The notes below the pieces were generated by a model. The model was not told where the DNA came from. It was given only the letters and a program-made list of their open reading frames with translations, and did not search any database. Both the position numbers and the translations under genes were made by a program. From contig CAXIUT010000183.1 in NCBI GenBank assembly GCA_964035545.1, positions 930,001 to 994,000 on the forward strand: DNA of 64,000 nucleotides. Reading direction: 5' to 3'. Shown piece after piece: positions 33,201 to 50,280 of the stretch. Origin of the DNA: Bugula neritina (taxonomy: Eukaryota; Bryozoa; Gymnolaemata; Cheilostomatida; Bugulidae). Position 1 is the stretch's first letter. Each line of letters opens with the position of its first letter.

Positions 33201-33470
33201 ATACTGCAACATACTGAAATACACTGTAACATACTGAAATATACTGCAACATACTGAAATACACTGCTACATACTGACATATACTGCAACATACTGCAAC
33301 ATACTGCAATACACTGTAAAATACTGAAATACACTGCAACATACTACTACAACATATTGAAATACACTGCAACACATTGAAATACACTGCAACATACTGC
33401 AACATACTGCAATACACTGTAACATACTGAAATACACTGCAACATACTACAACATATTGAAATACACTGC
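30280..33470. repeat. 3.2-kb left-domain-like segment of Y1
   Basis: After the 5.58-kb-type material ends near 30,280, the sequence turns to variants typical of the left domain. About 31.6-32.3 kb matches about 3.1-3.8 kb, including the run of three catactgcaa decamers, the 9-nt gaaaaaactg step, 'caagaaattgaaatagactg' and the P/Q-type landmark order. A 3-nt insertion (catactactacaac, about 33,340) and a CTGCAG site (32,314) are useful markers. Copies lie at 40,827-44,017 and 53,361-56,551. Confidence 0.7.
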
Positions 33471-36400
33471 AACATATTGAAATACACTGCAACACTTTGA
33501 AATATACTGCAACATACCGAAATATATGGTAAACTACTGCAACACACTACAACATATTGAAATACACTGCAACACATTGAAATACACTGCAACATACCTA
33601 AATATACGGTAATATACTGAAATATACTGTAACACACCGAAATATACTGCAACATACTGAAGTACACTGCAACTCACTGAAATATACTGCAATATACTGA
33701 AATACACTGCAACATCCTACAAAACGCTGAAATACACTGTAACATATTGAAATACACTGCAACACATTGAAATATACTGCAACATACCGAATATATGGTA
33801 AACCACTGAAATATACTGTAACACATTGAAAAAAACTGACATACTGAAATATACTGCGACACCTAGCAATATACTGTAACATACTGAAATATGCTCTAGC
33901 ACACTGAAATACAATGCAACTCACTGAAATATACTGCAACATACTGAAATACACTGTAACATATTGAAATACACTGCAACACATTGAAATATACTGCAAC
34001 ATAACGAAATATATGGTAAACCACTGAAATATATTTTAACACATCGAAAAATACTAAACATACTGAAATATATTTTAACACATTGAAAAATACTGCAACA
34101 TACTGAAATATACTGTAACACACTGAAGTACACTGCAACTCACTGAAATATACTGCAATATACTGAAATACACTGCAACATCCTACAAAATGCTGAAATA
34201 CACTGTAACATATTGAAATACACTGCAACACATTGAAATATACTGCAACATACCGAAATATATCGTAAACTACTGAAATATACTGTAACACATTGAAAAA
34301 AAGTGCAACATACTGAAATATACTGCGACACCTAGCAATATACTGTAACATACTGAAATATGCTCTAGCACACTGAAATACAATGCAACTCACTGAAATA
34401 TACTGCAACATACTGAAATACACTGCAACATCCTACAACATGCTGAAATACACTGTAACATATTGAAATACACTGCAACACTTTGAAATATACTGCAACA
34501 TACCGAAATATATGGTAAACTACTGCAACACACTACAACATATTGAAATACACTGCAACACATTGAAATATACTGCAACATACCTAAATATACGGTAATA
34601 TACTGAAATATACTGTAACACACCGAAATATACTGCAACATACTGAAATACACTGTAACATACTGAAATATACTGCAACATACTGAAATACACTGCTACA
34701 TACTGAAATATACTGCAACATACTGAAATATACTGTAACACACTGAAGTACACTGCAACTCACTGAAATATACTGCAATATACTGAAATACACTGCAACA
34801 TCCTACAAAATGCTGAAATACACTGTAACATATTGAAATACACTGCAACACATTGAAATATACTGCAACATACCGAAATATATGGTAAACTACTGAAATA
34901 TACTGTAACACATTGAAAAAAACTGACATACTGAAATATACTGCGACACCTAGCAATATACTGTAACATACTGAAATATGCTCTAGCACACTGAAATACA
35001 ATGCAACTCACTGAAATATACTACAACATACTGAAATACACTGCAACATCCTACAACATGCTGAAATACACTGTAACATATTGAAATACACTGCAACACT
35101 TTGAAATATACTGCAACATACCGAAATATATGGTAAACTACTGCAACACACTACAACATATTGAAATACACTGCAACACATTGAAATATACTGCAACATG
35201 CCTAAATATACGGTAATATAATGAAATATACTGTAACACACCGAAATATACTGCAACATACTGAAATACACTGTAACATACTGAAATATACTGCAACATA
35301 CTGAAATACACTGCTACATACTGAAATATACTGCAACATACTGCAACATACTGAAATACACTGTAACATAATGAAATAAACTGCAACATACTACATCATA
35401 TTGAAATACACTGCAACACATTGAAATATACTGCAACATACCTAAATATACGGTAATATACTGAAATATACTGTAACACATTGACAAAACTGCAACATAC
35501 TGAAATACACTGCAACACACTGAAATACAACGCAAAATACTACAACATACTGAAATACACTGTAACATATTGAAATCCAGTGCAACACATTGAAATATAC
35601 TGCAACATACCGAAATATATGGTAAACTAATGAAATATACTGTAACACATTGAAAAATACCGCAACATACTGAAATATACTGCGACACATTGAAATGTAC
35701 TGTAACATACTGAAATATGCTGTAGCACACTGAAATACACTGCAACATCCTACAACAAACTGAAATACACTGAAACATATTGAAATACACTGCAAGAAAT
35801 TGAAATACACTGCAACACAACAAAATATGGTAAACTACTGAAATAGACTTTAACACATTGAAAAATACTGCAACATACAGAAATATACTGTAACACACTG
35901 AAATATACTGCAACATACTGAAATACACTATAACATACTGAAATATACTGCAACATACTGAAATACCCTGCTACATACTGAAATATACTGCAACATACTG
36001 CAACCTGCTGCAACATACTGAAATACGCTGTAACATACTGAAATACACTGCAACATACTACAACATATTGAAATACACTGCAACACATTGAAATGTACTG
36101 CAACATACCGAAATATACGGTAATATACTGAAATATACTGTAACACATTGAAAAATACTGCAACATACTAAAATACACTGCAACACACTGAAACACACCG
36201 CAAAAAACTACAACATACTGAAATACACTGTAACATATTAAAACATACTGCAACATACTGCAACATACTGAAATACACTGTAACATATTGAAATACACTG
36301 CGACACATTGAAATATACTGCAACATACCGAAATATATGGTAAACTAATGAAATATACTGTAACACATTGAAAAATACTGCAACATACTGAAATATACTG

Positions 36401-39400
36401 CGACACATTGCAATATATTGTAACATACTGAAATATGCTGTAGCACACTGAAATACACTGCAACATCCTACAACATACTGGAATACACTGTAACATATTG
36501 AAATACACTGCAAAACATTGAAAGTTACTGCAACATAACAAAATATATGGTAAACTACTGAAATAGACTTTAACACATTGAAAAATACTGCAACATACTG
36601 AAATATACTGTAACACACTGAAGTATACTGCAACATACTGAAATACACTGTAACATACTGAAATATACTGCAACATACTGAAATACACTGCTACATACTG
36701 AAATATACTGCAACGTACTGCAACATACTCCAGCATACTGAAATACACTGTAACATACTGAAATACACTGCAACATACTACCACATATTGAAATACACTG
36801 CAACACATTGAAATGTACTGCAACATACCGAAATATATGGTAAACTACTAAAATATACTGTAACATATTGAAAATAAATGCAACATACTGAAATATACTG
36901 CGACACCTAGCAATATACTGTAACATACTGAAATATGCTCTAGCACACTGAAATACAATGGAACTTACTGAAATATACTGCAACATACTTAAATACACTG
37001 CAACATCCTACAATATGCTGAAATACACTGTAACATATTGAAATACACTGCAACACTTTGAAATATACTGCAACATACCGAAATATATCGTAAACTACTG
37101 CAACATACTACAACATATTGAAATACACTGCAACACATTGAAGTATACTGCAACATACCTAAATATACGGTAATATACTGAAATATACTGTAACACATTG
37201 AAAAATACTGCAACATACTGAAATATACTGTAACACACCGAAATATACTGCAACATACTGAAATACACTGTAACATACTGAAATACACTGTAACATACTG
37301 AAATACACTGCTACATACTGAAATATGCTGCAACATACTGCAACATACTGAAATAAACTGCAACATACTACAACATATTGAAATACACTGCAACACATTG
37401 AAATATACTGCAACATACCTAAATATACGGTAATATACTGAAATTCACTGTAACGCATTGCAAAATACTGCAACATACTGAAATATGCTCTAGCACACTG
37501 AAATACAATGCAACTCACTGAAATATACTGCAACATACTGAAATACACTGCAACATCCTACAACATGCTGAAATACACTGTAACATATTGAAATACACTG
37601 CAACACTTTGAAATATACTGCAACATACCGAAATATATGGTAAACTACTGCAACACACTACAACATATTGAAATACACTGCAACACATTGAAATATACTG
37701 CAACATGCCTAAATATACGGTAATATAATGAAATATACTGTAACACACCGAAATATACTGCAACATACTGAAATATACTGTAACACATTGAAAAAACTGC
37801 AACATACTGAAATACACTGCTACATACTGAAATATACTGCAACATACTGCAACATACTGAAATACACTGTAACATAATGAAATAAACTGCAACATACTAC
37901 ATCATATTGAAATACACTGCAACACATTGAAATATACTGCAACATACCTAAATATACGGTAATATACTGAAATATACTGTAACACATTGAAAAAACTGCA
38001 ACATACTGAAATACACTGCAACACACTGAAATACACCGCAAAATACTACAACATACTGAAATACACTGTAACATATTGAAATCCAGTGCAACACATTGAA
38101 ATATACTGCAACATACCGAAATATATGGTAAACTAATGAAATATACTGTAACACATTGAAAAATACCGCAACATACTGAAATATACTGCGACACATTGCA
38201 ATATACTGTAACATACTGAAATATGCTGTAGCACACTGAAATACACTGCAACATCCTACAACAAACTGAAATACACTGAAACATATTGAAATACACTGCA
38301 AGAAATTGAAATACACTGCAACACAACAAAATATGGTAAACTACTGAAATAGACTTTACCACATTGAAAAATACTGCAACATACAGAAATATACTGTAAC
38401 ACACTGAAATATACTGCAACATACTGAAATACACTATAACATACTGAAATATACTGCAACATACTGAAATACCCTGCTACATACTGAAATATACTGCAAC
38501 ATACTGCAACCTGCTGCAACATACTGAAATACGCTGTAACATACTGAAATACACTGCAACATACTACAACATATTGAAATACACTGCAACACATTGAAAT
38601 GTACTGCAACATACCGAAATATACGGTAATATACTGAAATATACTGTAACACATTGAAAAATACTGCAACATACTAAAATACACTGCAACACACTGAAAC
38701 ACACCGCAAAAAACTACAACATACTGAAATACACTGTAACATATTAAAACATACTGCAACATACTGCAACATACTGAAATACACTGTAACATATTGAAAT
38801 ACACTGCGACACATTGAAATATACTGCAACATACCGAAATATATGGTAAACTAATGAAATATACTGTAACACATTGAAAAATACCGCAACATACTGAAAT
38901 ATACTGCGACACATTGCAATATACTGTAACATACTGAAATATGCTGTAGCACACTGAAATACACTGCAACATCCTACAACATACTGGAATACACTGTAAC
39001 ATATTGAAATACACTGCAAAACATTGAAAGTTACTGCAACATAACAAAATATATGGTAAACTACTGAAATAGACTTTAACACATTGAAAAATACTGCAAC
39101 ATACTGAAATATACTGTAACACACTGAAGTATACTGCAACATACTGAAATACACTGTAACATACTGAAATATACTGCAACATACTGAAATACACTGCTAC
39201 ATACTGAAATATACTGCAACGTACTGCAACATACTCCAGCATACTGAAATACACTGTAACATACTGAAATACACTGCAACATACTACCACATATTGAAAT
39301 ACACTGCAACACATTGAAATGTACTGCAACATACCGAAATATATGGTAAACTACTAAAATATACTGTAACATATTGAAAAATACTGCAACATACTGAAAT

Positions 39401-42400
39401 ATACTGCGACACCTAGCAATATACTGTAACATACTGAAATATGCTCTAGCACACTGAAATACAATGCAACTTACTGAAATATACTGCAACATACTTAAAT
39501 ACACTGCAACATCCTACAATATGCTGAAATACACTGTAACATATTGAAATACACTGCAACACTTTGAAATATACTGCAACATATCGAAATATATGGTAAA
39601 CTACTGCAACATACTACAACATATTGAAATACACTGCAACACATTGAAGTATACTGCAACATACCTAAATATACGGTAATATACTGAAATATACTGTAAC
39701 ACATTGAAAAATACTGCAACATACTGAAATATACTGTAACACACCGAAATATACTGCAACATACTGAAATACACTGTAACATACTGAAATATACTGTAAC
39801 ATACTGAAATACACTGCTACATACTGAAATATGCTGCAACATACTGCAACATACTGAAATAAACTGCAACATACTACAACATATTGAAATACACTGCAAC
39901 ACATTGAAATATACTGCAACATACCTAAATATACGGTAATATACTGAAATTCACTGTAACGCATTGCAAAATACTGCAACATACTGAAATTCACTGCGAC
40001 ACACTGAAATACGCTGCAAAATACTACAACATATTGAAATAAACTGTAACATATTGAAATACACTGCAACACATTGAAAAATACTGCAACATACTGAAAT
40101 TTACTGTAACACACTGAAATATACTGCAACATACTGAAATACACTGTAACATACTGAAATATACCGCAACATACTGAAATACACTGCTACATACTGAAAT
40201 ATACTGCAACATACTGCAACATACTGCAATACACTGTAACATACTGAAATACACTGCAACATACTACAACATATTGAAATACACTGCAACACATTGAAAT
40301 ACACTGCAACTTACCGAATATATGGTAAACTACTGAAATATACTGTAACGCATTGAAAAATACTGCAACATACTGAAATATATTGCGACACATTGCAATA
40401 TACTGTAACATACTGAAAAATGCTGTAGCACACTGAAATATACTGCAATTCACTGAAATATACTGCAACATACTGAAATACACCGCAACATCCTACAACA
40501 TACTGAAATACTTTGTAACATATTGAAATACACTGCAACACATTGAAATATACTGCAACATAACGAAATATATGGTAAACTAATGAAATATATTTTAACA
40601 CATTGAAAAATACTGCAACATACTGAAATATATTTTAACACATTGAAAAATACTGCAACATACTGAAATACACTGCAACACATTGAAATATACTGCAACA
40701 TACCGAAATATATGGTAAACTACTGAAATATACTGTAACACATTGAAAAATACTGCAACATACTGAAATACACTGTAACATACTGAAATAAACTGCAACA
40801 TACTACAACATATTGAAATACACTGCAACAAATTGAAATATACTGCAACATACCTAAATATACGGTAATATACTGAAATTCACTGTAACGCATTGCAAAA
40901 TACTACAACATACTGAAATTCACTGCGACACACTGAAATACGCTGCAAAATACTACAACATACTGAAATAAACTGTAACATATTGAAATACACTGCAACA
41001 CATTGAAATACACTGCAACATAACAAAATATATGGTAAACTACTGAAATAGACTTTAACACATTGAAAAATACTGCAACATACTGAAATACACTGTAACA
41101 TACTGAAATATACTGCAACATACTGAAATACACTGCTACATACTGAAATATACTGCAACGTACTGCAACATACTCCAGCATACTGAAATACACTGTAACA
41201 TACTGAAATACACTGCAACATACTACCACATATTGAAATACACTGCAACACATTGAAATGTACTGCAACATACCGAAATATATGGTAAACTACTAAAATA
41301 TACTGTAACATATTGAAAAATACTGCAACATACTGAAATATACTGCGACACCTAGCAATATACTGTAACATACTGAAATATGCTCTAGCACACTGAAATA
41401 CAATGCAACACATTGAAATATACTGCAACATACCTAAATATACGGTAATATACTGAAATTCACTGTAACGCATTGCAAAATACTGCAACATACTGAAATA
41501 CACTGCAACATACTACCACATATTGAAATACACTGCAACATATTGAAATACACTGCAACACATTGAAAAATACTGCAACATACTGAAATATACTGTAACA
41601 CACTGAAATATACTGCAACATACTGAAATACACTGTAACATACTGAAATATACTGCAACATACTGAAATACACTGCTACATACTGAAATATACTGCAACA
41701 TACTGCAACATACTGCAATACACTGTAACATACTGAAATACACTGCAATATACTACAACATATTGAAATACACTGCAACACATTGAAATACACTGCAACT
41801 TACCGAATATATGGTAAACTACTGAAATATACTGTAACGCATTGAAAAATACTGCAACATACTGAAATATATTGCGACACATTGCAATATACTGTAACAT
41901 ACTGAAAAATGCTGTAGCACACTGAAATATACTGCAATTCACTGAAATATACTGCAACATACTGACATACACCGCAACATCCTACAACATACTGAAATAC
42001 TTTGTAACATATTGAAATACACTGCAACACATTGAAATATACTGCAACATAACGAAATATATGGTAACCTACTGAAATATATTTTAACACATTGAAAAAT
42101 ACTGCAACATACTGAAATATATTTTAACACATTGAAAAATACTGCAACATACTGAAATATACTGTAACACACCGAAATATACTGCAACATACTGAAATAC
42201 ACTGTAACATACTGAAATATACTGCAACACACTGAAATACACTGCTACATACTGCAACATACTGCAACATACTGCAACATACTGAAATACACTGTAACAT
42301 ACTGAAATAAACTGCAACATACTACAACATATTGAAATACACTGCAACACATTGAAATATACTGCTACATACCTAAATATACGGTAATATACTGAAATAT

Positions 42401-44017
42401 ACTGTAACACATTGAAAAAACTGCAACATACTGAAATACACTGCAACGCACTGAAATACACCGCAAAATACTACAACATGCTGAAATACACTGTAACATA
42501 TTGAAATCCACTGCAACACATTGAAATATACTGCAACATACCGAAATATATAGTAAACTAATGAAATATACTGTAACACACTGAAAAATACCGCAACATA
42601 CTGAAATATACTGCGACACATTGCAATATACTGTAACATATTGAAATATGCTGTAGGACACTGAAATACACTGCAACATCCTACAACATACTGAAATACA
42701 CTGTAACATATTGAAATACACTGCAAGAAATTGAAATAGACTGCAACATAACAAAATATATGGTAATCTACTGAAATAGACTTTAACACATTGAAAAATA
42801 CTGCAACATACAGAAATATACTGTAACACACTGAAATATACTGCAACGTACTGCAACATACTGCAGCATACTGAAATACACTGTAACATACTGAAATACA
42901 CTGCAACATACTACCACATATTGAAATACACTGCAACACATTGAAATGTACTGCAACATACCGAAATATATGGTAAACTACTAAAATATACTGTAACACA
43001 TTGAAAAATACTGCAACATACTGAAATATACTGCGACACCTAGCAATATACTGTAACATACTGAAATATGCTCTAGCACACTGAAATACAATGCAACTTA
43101 CTGAAATATACTGCAACATACTGAAATACACTGCAACATCCTACAATATGCTGAAATACACAGTAACATATTGAAATACACTGCAACACTTTGAAATATA
43201 CTGCAACATACCGAAATATATGGTAAACTACTGCAACATACTACAACATACTGAAATACACTGCAACACATTGAAATATACTGCGACATACCTAAATATA
43301 CGGTAATATACTGAAATATACTGTAACACATTGAAAAATACTGCAACATACTGAAATATACTGTAACACACCGAAATATACTGCAACATACTGAAATACA
43401 CTGTAACATACTGAAATACACTGCTACATACTGAAATATACTGCAACATACTGCAACATACTGAAATACACAGTAACATACTGAAATAAACTGCAACATA
43501 CTACAACATATTGAAATACACTGCAACACATTGAAATATACTGCAACATACCTAAATATACGGTAATATACTGAAATTCACTGTAACGCATTGCAAAATA
43601 CTGCAACATACTGAAATTCACTGCGACACACTGAAATACGCTGCAAAATACTACAACATACTGAAATAAACTGTAACATGTTGAAATACACTGCAACACA
43701 TTGAAAAATACTGCAACATACTGAAATATACTGTAACACACTGAAATATACTGCAACATACTGAAATACACTGTAACATACTGAAATATACTGCAACATA
43801 CTGAAATACACTGCTACATACTGACATATACTGCAACATACTGCAACATACTGCAATACACTGTAAAATACTGAAATACACTGCAACATACTACTACAAC
43901 ATATTGAAATACACTGCAACACATTGAAATACACTGCAACATACTGCAACATACTGCAATACACTGTAACATACTGAAATACACTGCAACATACTACAAC
44001 ATATTGAAATACACTGC
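33471..44017. repeat. Superunit Y2 (10,547 bp)
   Basis: A near-identical tandem copy of Y1, sharing with it derived variants absent from Y3 and Y4 at the same sites (gacaaaactg near 35,482; atggaactta near 36,958). It contains the doubled 2.5-kb module (34,967-37,473 and 37,474-39,979) and the 3.2-kb segment (40,827-44,017). Unlike Y1 it is followed by segment X. No coding content. Confidence 0.85.
34967..39979. repeat. Doubled 2.5-kb module in Y2
   Basis: Copies a (34,967-37,473) and b (37,474-39,979) correspond to 24,420-29,432 at offset 10,547. The a copy holds the gaaaataaatgc marker (about 36,870). The b copy has the patch with the 9-nt gaaaaaactg step (about 37,790). Confidence 0.8.
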
Positions 44018-45284
44018 AACACATTGAAATACACTGCAACTTACCGAATATATGGTAAACTACTGAAATATACTGTAACGCATTGAAAAATACTGCAACA
44101 TACTGAAATATATTGCGACACATTGCAATATACTGTAACATACTGAAAAATGCTGTAACACACTGAAATATACTGCAATTCACTGAAATATACTGCAACA
44201 TACTGAAATACACCGCAACATCCTACAACATACTGAAATACTTTGTAACATATTGAAATACACTGCAACACATTGAAATATACTGCAACATAACGAAATA
44301 TATGGTAAACTAATGAAATATATTTTAACACATTGAAAAATACTGCAACATACTGAAATATATTTTAACACATTGAAAAATACTGCAACATACTGAAATA
44401 CACTGCAACACATTGAAATATACTGCAACATACCGAAATATATGGTAAACTACTGAAATATACTGTAACACATTGAAAAATACTGCAACATACTGAAATA
44501 CACTGTAACATACTGAAATAAACTGCAACATACTACAACATATTGAAATACACTGCAACACATTGAAATACACTGCAACTTACCGAATATATGGTAAACT
44601 ACTGAAATATACTGTAACGCATTGAAAAATACTGCAACATACTGAAATATATTGCGACACATTGCAATAAACTGTAACATCCTGAAAAATGCTGTAGCAC
44701 ACTGAAATACACTGCCATTCACTGAAATACACTGCAACATACTGAAATACACCGCAACATCCTACAACATACTGAAATACACTGTAACATATTGAAATAC
44801 ACTGCAACACATTGAAATATACTGCAACATAACGAAATATATGGTAAACTACTGAAATATATTTTAACACATCGAAAAATACTAAACATACTGAAATATA
44901 TTTTAACACATTGAAAAATACTGCAACATACTGAAATATACTGTAACACACTGAAGTACACTGCAACTCACTGAAATATACTGCAATATACTGAAATACA
45001 CTGCAACATCCTACAAAATGCTGAAATACACTGTAACATATTGAAATACACTGCAACACATTGAAATATACTGCAACATACCGAAATATATCGTAAACTA
45101 ATGAAATATACTGTAACACATTGAAAAAAACTGCAACATACTGAAATATACTGCGACACCTAGCAATATACTGTAACATACAGAAATATGCTCTAGCACA
45201 CTGAAATACAATGCAACTCACTGAAATATACTGCAACATACTGAAATACACTGCAACATCCTACAACATGCTGAAATACACTGT
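44018..45284. repeat. Segment X, copy 2 (between Y2 and Y3)
   Basis: Matches 21,657-22,923 at offset 22,361. It has its own variant 'atgctgtaacacac' near 44,151, where copy 1 has 'atgctgtagcacac'; copy 3 shares the variant (about 56,686). Its presence makes the Y2-to-Y3 spacing 11,814 rather than 10,547. Confidence 0.8.
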
Positions 45285-48200
45285 AACATATTGAAATACA
45301 CTGCAACACTTTGAAATATACTGCAACATACCGAAATATATGGTAAACTACTGCAACACACTACAACATATTGAAATACACTGCAACACATTGAAATACA
45401 CTGCAACATACCTAAATATACGGTAATATACTGAAATATACTGTAACACACCGAAATATACTGCAACATACTGAAGTACACTGCAACTCACTGAAATATA
45501 CTGCAATATACTGAAATACACTGCAACATCCTACAAAACGCTGAAATACACTGTAACATATTGAAATACACTGCAACACATTGAAATATACTGCAACATA
45601 ACGAATATATGGTAAACCACTGAAACATACTGTAACACATTGAAAAAAACTGACATACTGAAATATACTGCGACACCTAGCAATATACTGTAACATACTG
45701 AAATATGCTCTAGCACACTGAAATACAATGCAACTCACTGAAATATACTGCAACATACTGAAATACACTGTAACATATTGAAATACACTGCAACACATTG
45801 AAATATACTGCAACATAACGAAATATATGGTAAACCACTGAAATATATTTTAACACATCGAAAAATACTAAACATACTGAAATATATTTTAACACATTGA
45901 AAAATACTGCAACATACTGAAATATACTGTAACACACTGAAGTACACTGCAACTCACTGAAATATACTGCAATATACTGAAATACACTGCAACATCCTAC
46001 AAAATGCTGAAATACACTGTAACATATTGAAATACACTGCAACACATTGAAATATACTGCAACATACCGAAATATATCGTAAACTACTGAAATATACTGT
46101 AACACATTGAAAAAAAGTGCAACATACTGAAATATACTGCGACACCTAGCAATATACTGTAACATACTGAAATATGCTCTAGCACACTGAAATACAATGC
46201 AACTCACTGAAATATACTGCAACATACTGAAATACACTGCAACATCCTACAACATGCTGAAATACACTGTAACATATTGAAATACACTGCAACACTTTGA
46301 AATATACTGCAACATACCGAAATATATGGTAAACTACTGCAACACACTACAACATATTGAAATACACTGCAACACATTGAAATATACTGCAACATACCTA
46401 AATATACGGTAATATACTGAAATATACTGTAACACACCGAAATATACTGCAACATACTGAAATACACTGTAACATACTGAAATATACTGCAACATACTGA
46501 AATACACTGCTACATACTGAAATATACTGCAACATACTGAAATATACTGTAACACACTGAAGTACACTGCAACTCACTGAAATATACTGCAATATACTGA
46601 AATACACTGCAACATCCTACAAAATGCTGAAATACACTGTAACATATTGAAATACACTGCAACACATTGAAATATACTGCAACATACCGAAATATATGGT
46701 AAACTACTGAAATATACTGTAACACATTGAAAAAAACTGACATACTGAAATATACTGCGACACCTAGCAATATACTGTAACATACTGAAATATGCTCTAG
46801 CACACTGAAATACAATGCAACTCACTGAAATATACTACAACATACTGAAATACACTGCAACATCCTACAACATGCTGAAATACACTGTAACATATTGAAA
46901 TACACTGCAACACTTTGAAATATACTGCAACATACCGAAATATATGGTAAACTACTGCAACACACTACAACATATTGAAATACACTGCAACACATTGAAA
47001 TATACTGCAACATGCCTAAATATACGGTAATATAATGAAATATACTGTAACACACCGAAATATACTGCAACATACTGAAATACACTGTAACATACTGAAA
47101 TATACTGCAACATACTGAAATACACTGCTACATACTGAAATATACTGCAACATACTGCAACATACTGAAATACACTGTAACATAATGAAATAAACTGCAA
47201 CATACTACATCATATTGAAATACACTGCAACACATTGAAATATACTGCAACATACCTAAATATACGGTAATATACTGAAATATACTGTAACACATTGAAA
47301 AAACTGCAACATACTGAAATACACTGCAACACACTGAAATACACCGCAAAATACTACAACATACTGAAATACACTGTAACATATTGAAATCCAGTGCAAC
47401 ACATTGAAATATACTGCAACATACCGAAATATATGGTAAACTAATGAAATATACTGTAACACATTGAAAAATACCGCAACATACTGAAATATACTGCGAC
47501 ACATTGCAATATACTGTAACATACTGAAATATGCTGTAGCACACTGAAATACACTGCAACATCCTACAACAAACTGAAATACACTGAAACATATTGAAAT
47601 ACACTGCAAGAAATTGAAATACACTGCAACACAACAAAATATGGTAAACTACTGAAATAGACTTTAACACATTGAAAAATACTGCAACATACAGAAATAT
47701 ACTGTAACACACTGAAATATACTGCAACATACTGAAATACACTATAACATACTGAAATATACTGCAACATACTGAAATACCCTGCTACATACTGAAATAT
47801 ACTGCAACATACTGCAACCTGCTGCAACATACTGAAATACGCTGTAACATACTGAAATACACTGCAACATACTACAACATATTGAAATACACTGCAACAC
47901 ATTGAAATGTACTGCAACATACCGAAATATACGGTAATATACTGAAATATACTGTAACACATTGAAAAATACTGCAACATACTAAAATACACTGCAACAC
48001 ACTGAAACACACCGCAAAAAACTACAACATACTGAAATACACTGTAACATATTAAAACATACTGCAACATACTGCAACATACTGAAATACACTGTAACAT
48101 ATTGAAATACACTGCGACACATTGAAATATACTGCAACATACCGAAATATATGGTAAACTAATGAAATATACTGTAACACATTGAAAAATACCGCAACAT

Positions 48201-50280
48201 ACTGAAATATACTGCGACACATTGCAATATATTGTAACATACTGAAATATGCTGTAGCACACTGAAATACACTGCAACATCCTACAACATACTGGAATAC
48301 ACTGTAACATATTGAAATACACTGCAAAACATTGAAAGTTACTGCAACATAACAAAATATATGGTAAACTACTGAAATAGACTTTAACACATTGAAAAAT
48401 ACTGCAACATACTGAAATATACTGTAACACACTGAAGTATACTGCAACATACTGAAATACACTGTAACATACTGAAATATACTGCAACATACTGAAATAC
48501 ACTGCTACATACTGAAATATACTGCAACGTACTGCAACATACTCCAGCATACTGAAATACACTGTAACATACTGAAATACACTGCAACATACTACCACAT
48601 ATTGAAATACACTGCAACACATTGAAATGTACTGCAACATACCGAAATATATGGTAAACTACTAAAATATACTGTAACATATTGAAAATAAATGCAACAT
48701 ACTGAAATATACTGCGACACCTAGCAATATACTGTAACATACTGAAATATGCTCTAGCACACTGAAATACAATGCAACTTACTGAAATATACTGCAACAT
48801 ACTTAAATACACTGCAACATCCTACAATATGCTGAAATACACTGTAACATATTGAAATACACTGCAACACTTTGAAATATACTGCAACATACCGAAATAT
48901 ATCGTAAACTACTGCAACATACTACAACATATTGAAATACACTGCAACACATTGAAGTATACTGCAACATACCTAAATATACGGTAATATACTGAAATAT
49001 ACTGTAACACATTGAAAAATACTGCAACATACTGAAATATACTGTAACACACCGAAATATACTGCAACATACTGAAATACACTGTAACATACTGAAATAC
49101 ACTGTAACATACTGAAATACACTGCTACATACTGAAATATGCTGCAACATACTGCAACATACTGAAATAAACTGCAACATACTACAACATATTGAAATAC
49201 ACTGCAACACATTGAAATATACTGCAACATACCTAAATATACGGTAATATACTGAAATTCACTGTAACGCATTGCAAAATACTGCAACATACTGAAATAT
49301 GCTCTAGCACACTGAAATACAATGCAACTCACTGAAATATACTGCAACATACTGAAATACACTGCAACATCCTACAACATGCTGAAATACACTGTAACAT
49401 ATTGAAATACACTGCAACACTTTGAAATATACTGCAACATACCGAAATATATGGTAAACTACTGCAACACACTACAACATATTGAAATACACTGCAACAC
49501 ATTGAAATATACTGCAACATGCCTAAATATACGGTAATATAATGAAATATACTGTAACACACCGAAATATACTGCAACATACTGAAATATACTGTAACAC
49601 ATTGAAAAAACTGCAACATACTGAAATACACTGCTACATACTGAAATATACTGCAACATACTGCAACATACTGAAATACACTGTAACATAATGAAATAAA
49701 CTGCAACATACTACATCATATTGAAATACACTGCAACACATTGAAATATACTGCAACATACCTAAATATACGGTAATATACTGGAATATACTGTAACACA
49801 TTGAAAAAACTGCAACATACTGAAATACACTGCAACACACTGAAATACACCGCAAAATACTACAACATACTGAAATACACTGTAACATATTGAAATCCAG
49901 TGCAACACATTGAAATATACTGCAACATACCGAAATATATGGTAAACTAATGAAATATACTGTAACACATTGAAAAATACCGCAACATACTGAAATATAC
50001 TGCGACACATTGCAATATACTGTAACATACTGAAATATGCTGTAGCACACTGAAATACACTGCAACATCCTACAACAAACTGAAATACACTGAAACATAT
50101 TGAAATACACTGCAAGAAATTGAAATACACTGCAACACAACAAAATATGGTAAACTACTGAAATAGACTTTACCACATTGAAAAATACTGCAACATACAG
50201 AAATATACTGTAACACACTGAAATATACTGCAACATACTGAAATACACTATAACATACTGAAATATACTGCAACATACTG

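Larger units (their letters stand above)
22924..33470. repeat. Superunit Y1 (10,547 bp)
   Basis: First copy of the large superunit. All landmarks recur at +10,547 in Y2. In order it contains the remainder of a 5.58-kb-type unit with the 2.5-kb module doubled, then a 3.2-kb segment rich in left-domain-type sequence. Variants shared only with Y2 include acattgacaaaactg (about 24,932) and atggaactta (about 26,411). It runs directly into Y2 at about 33,471 with no X segment between. Confidence 0.85.
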
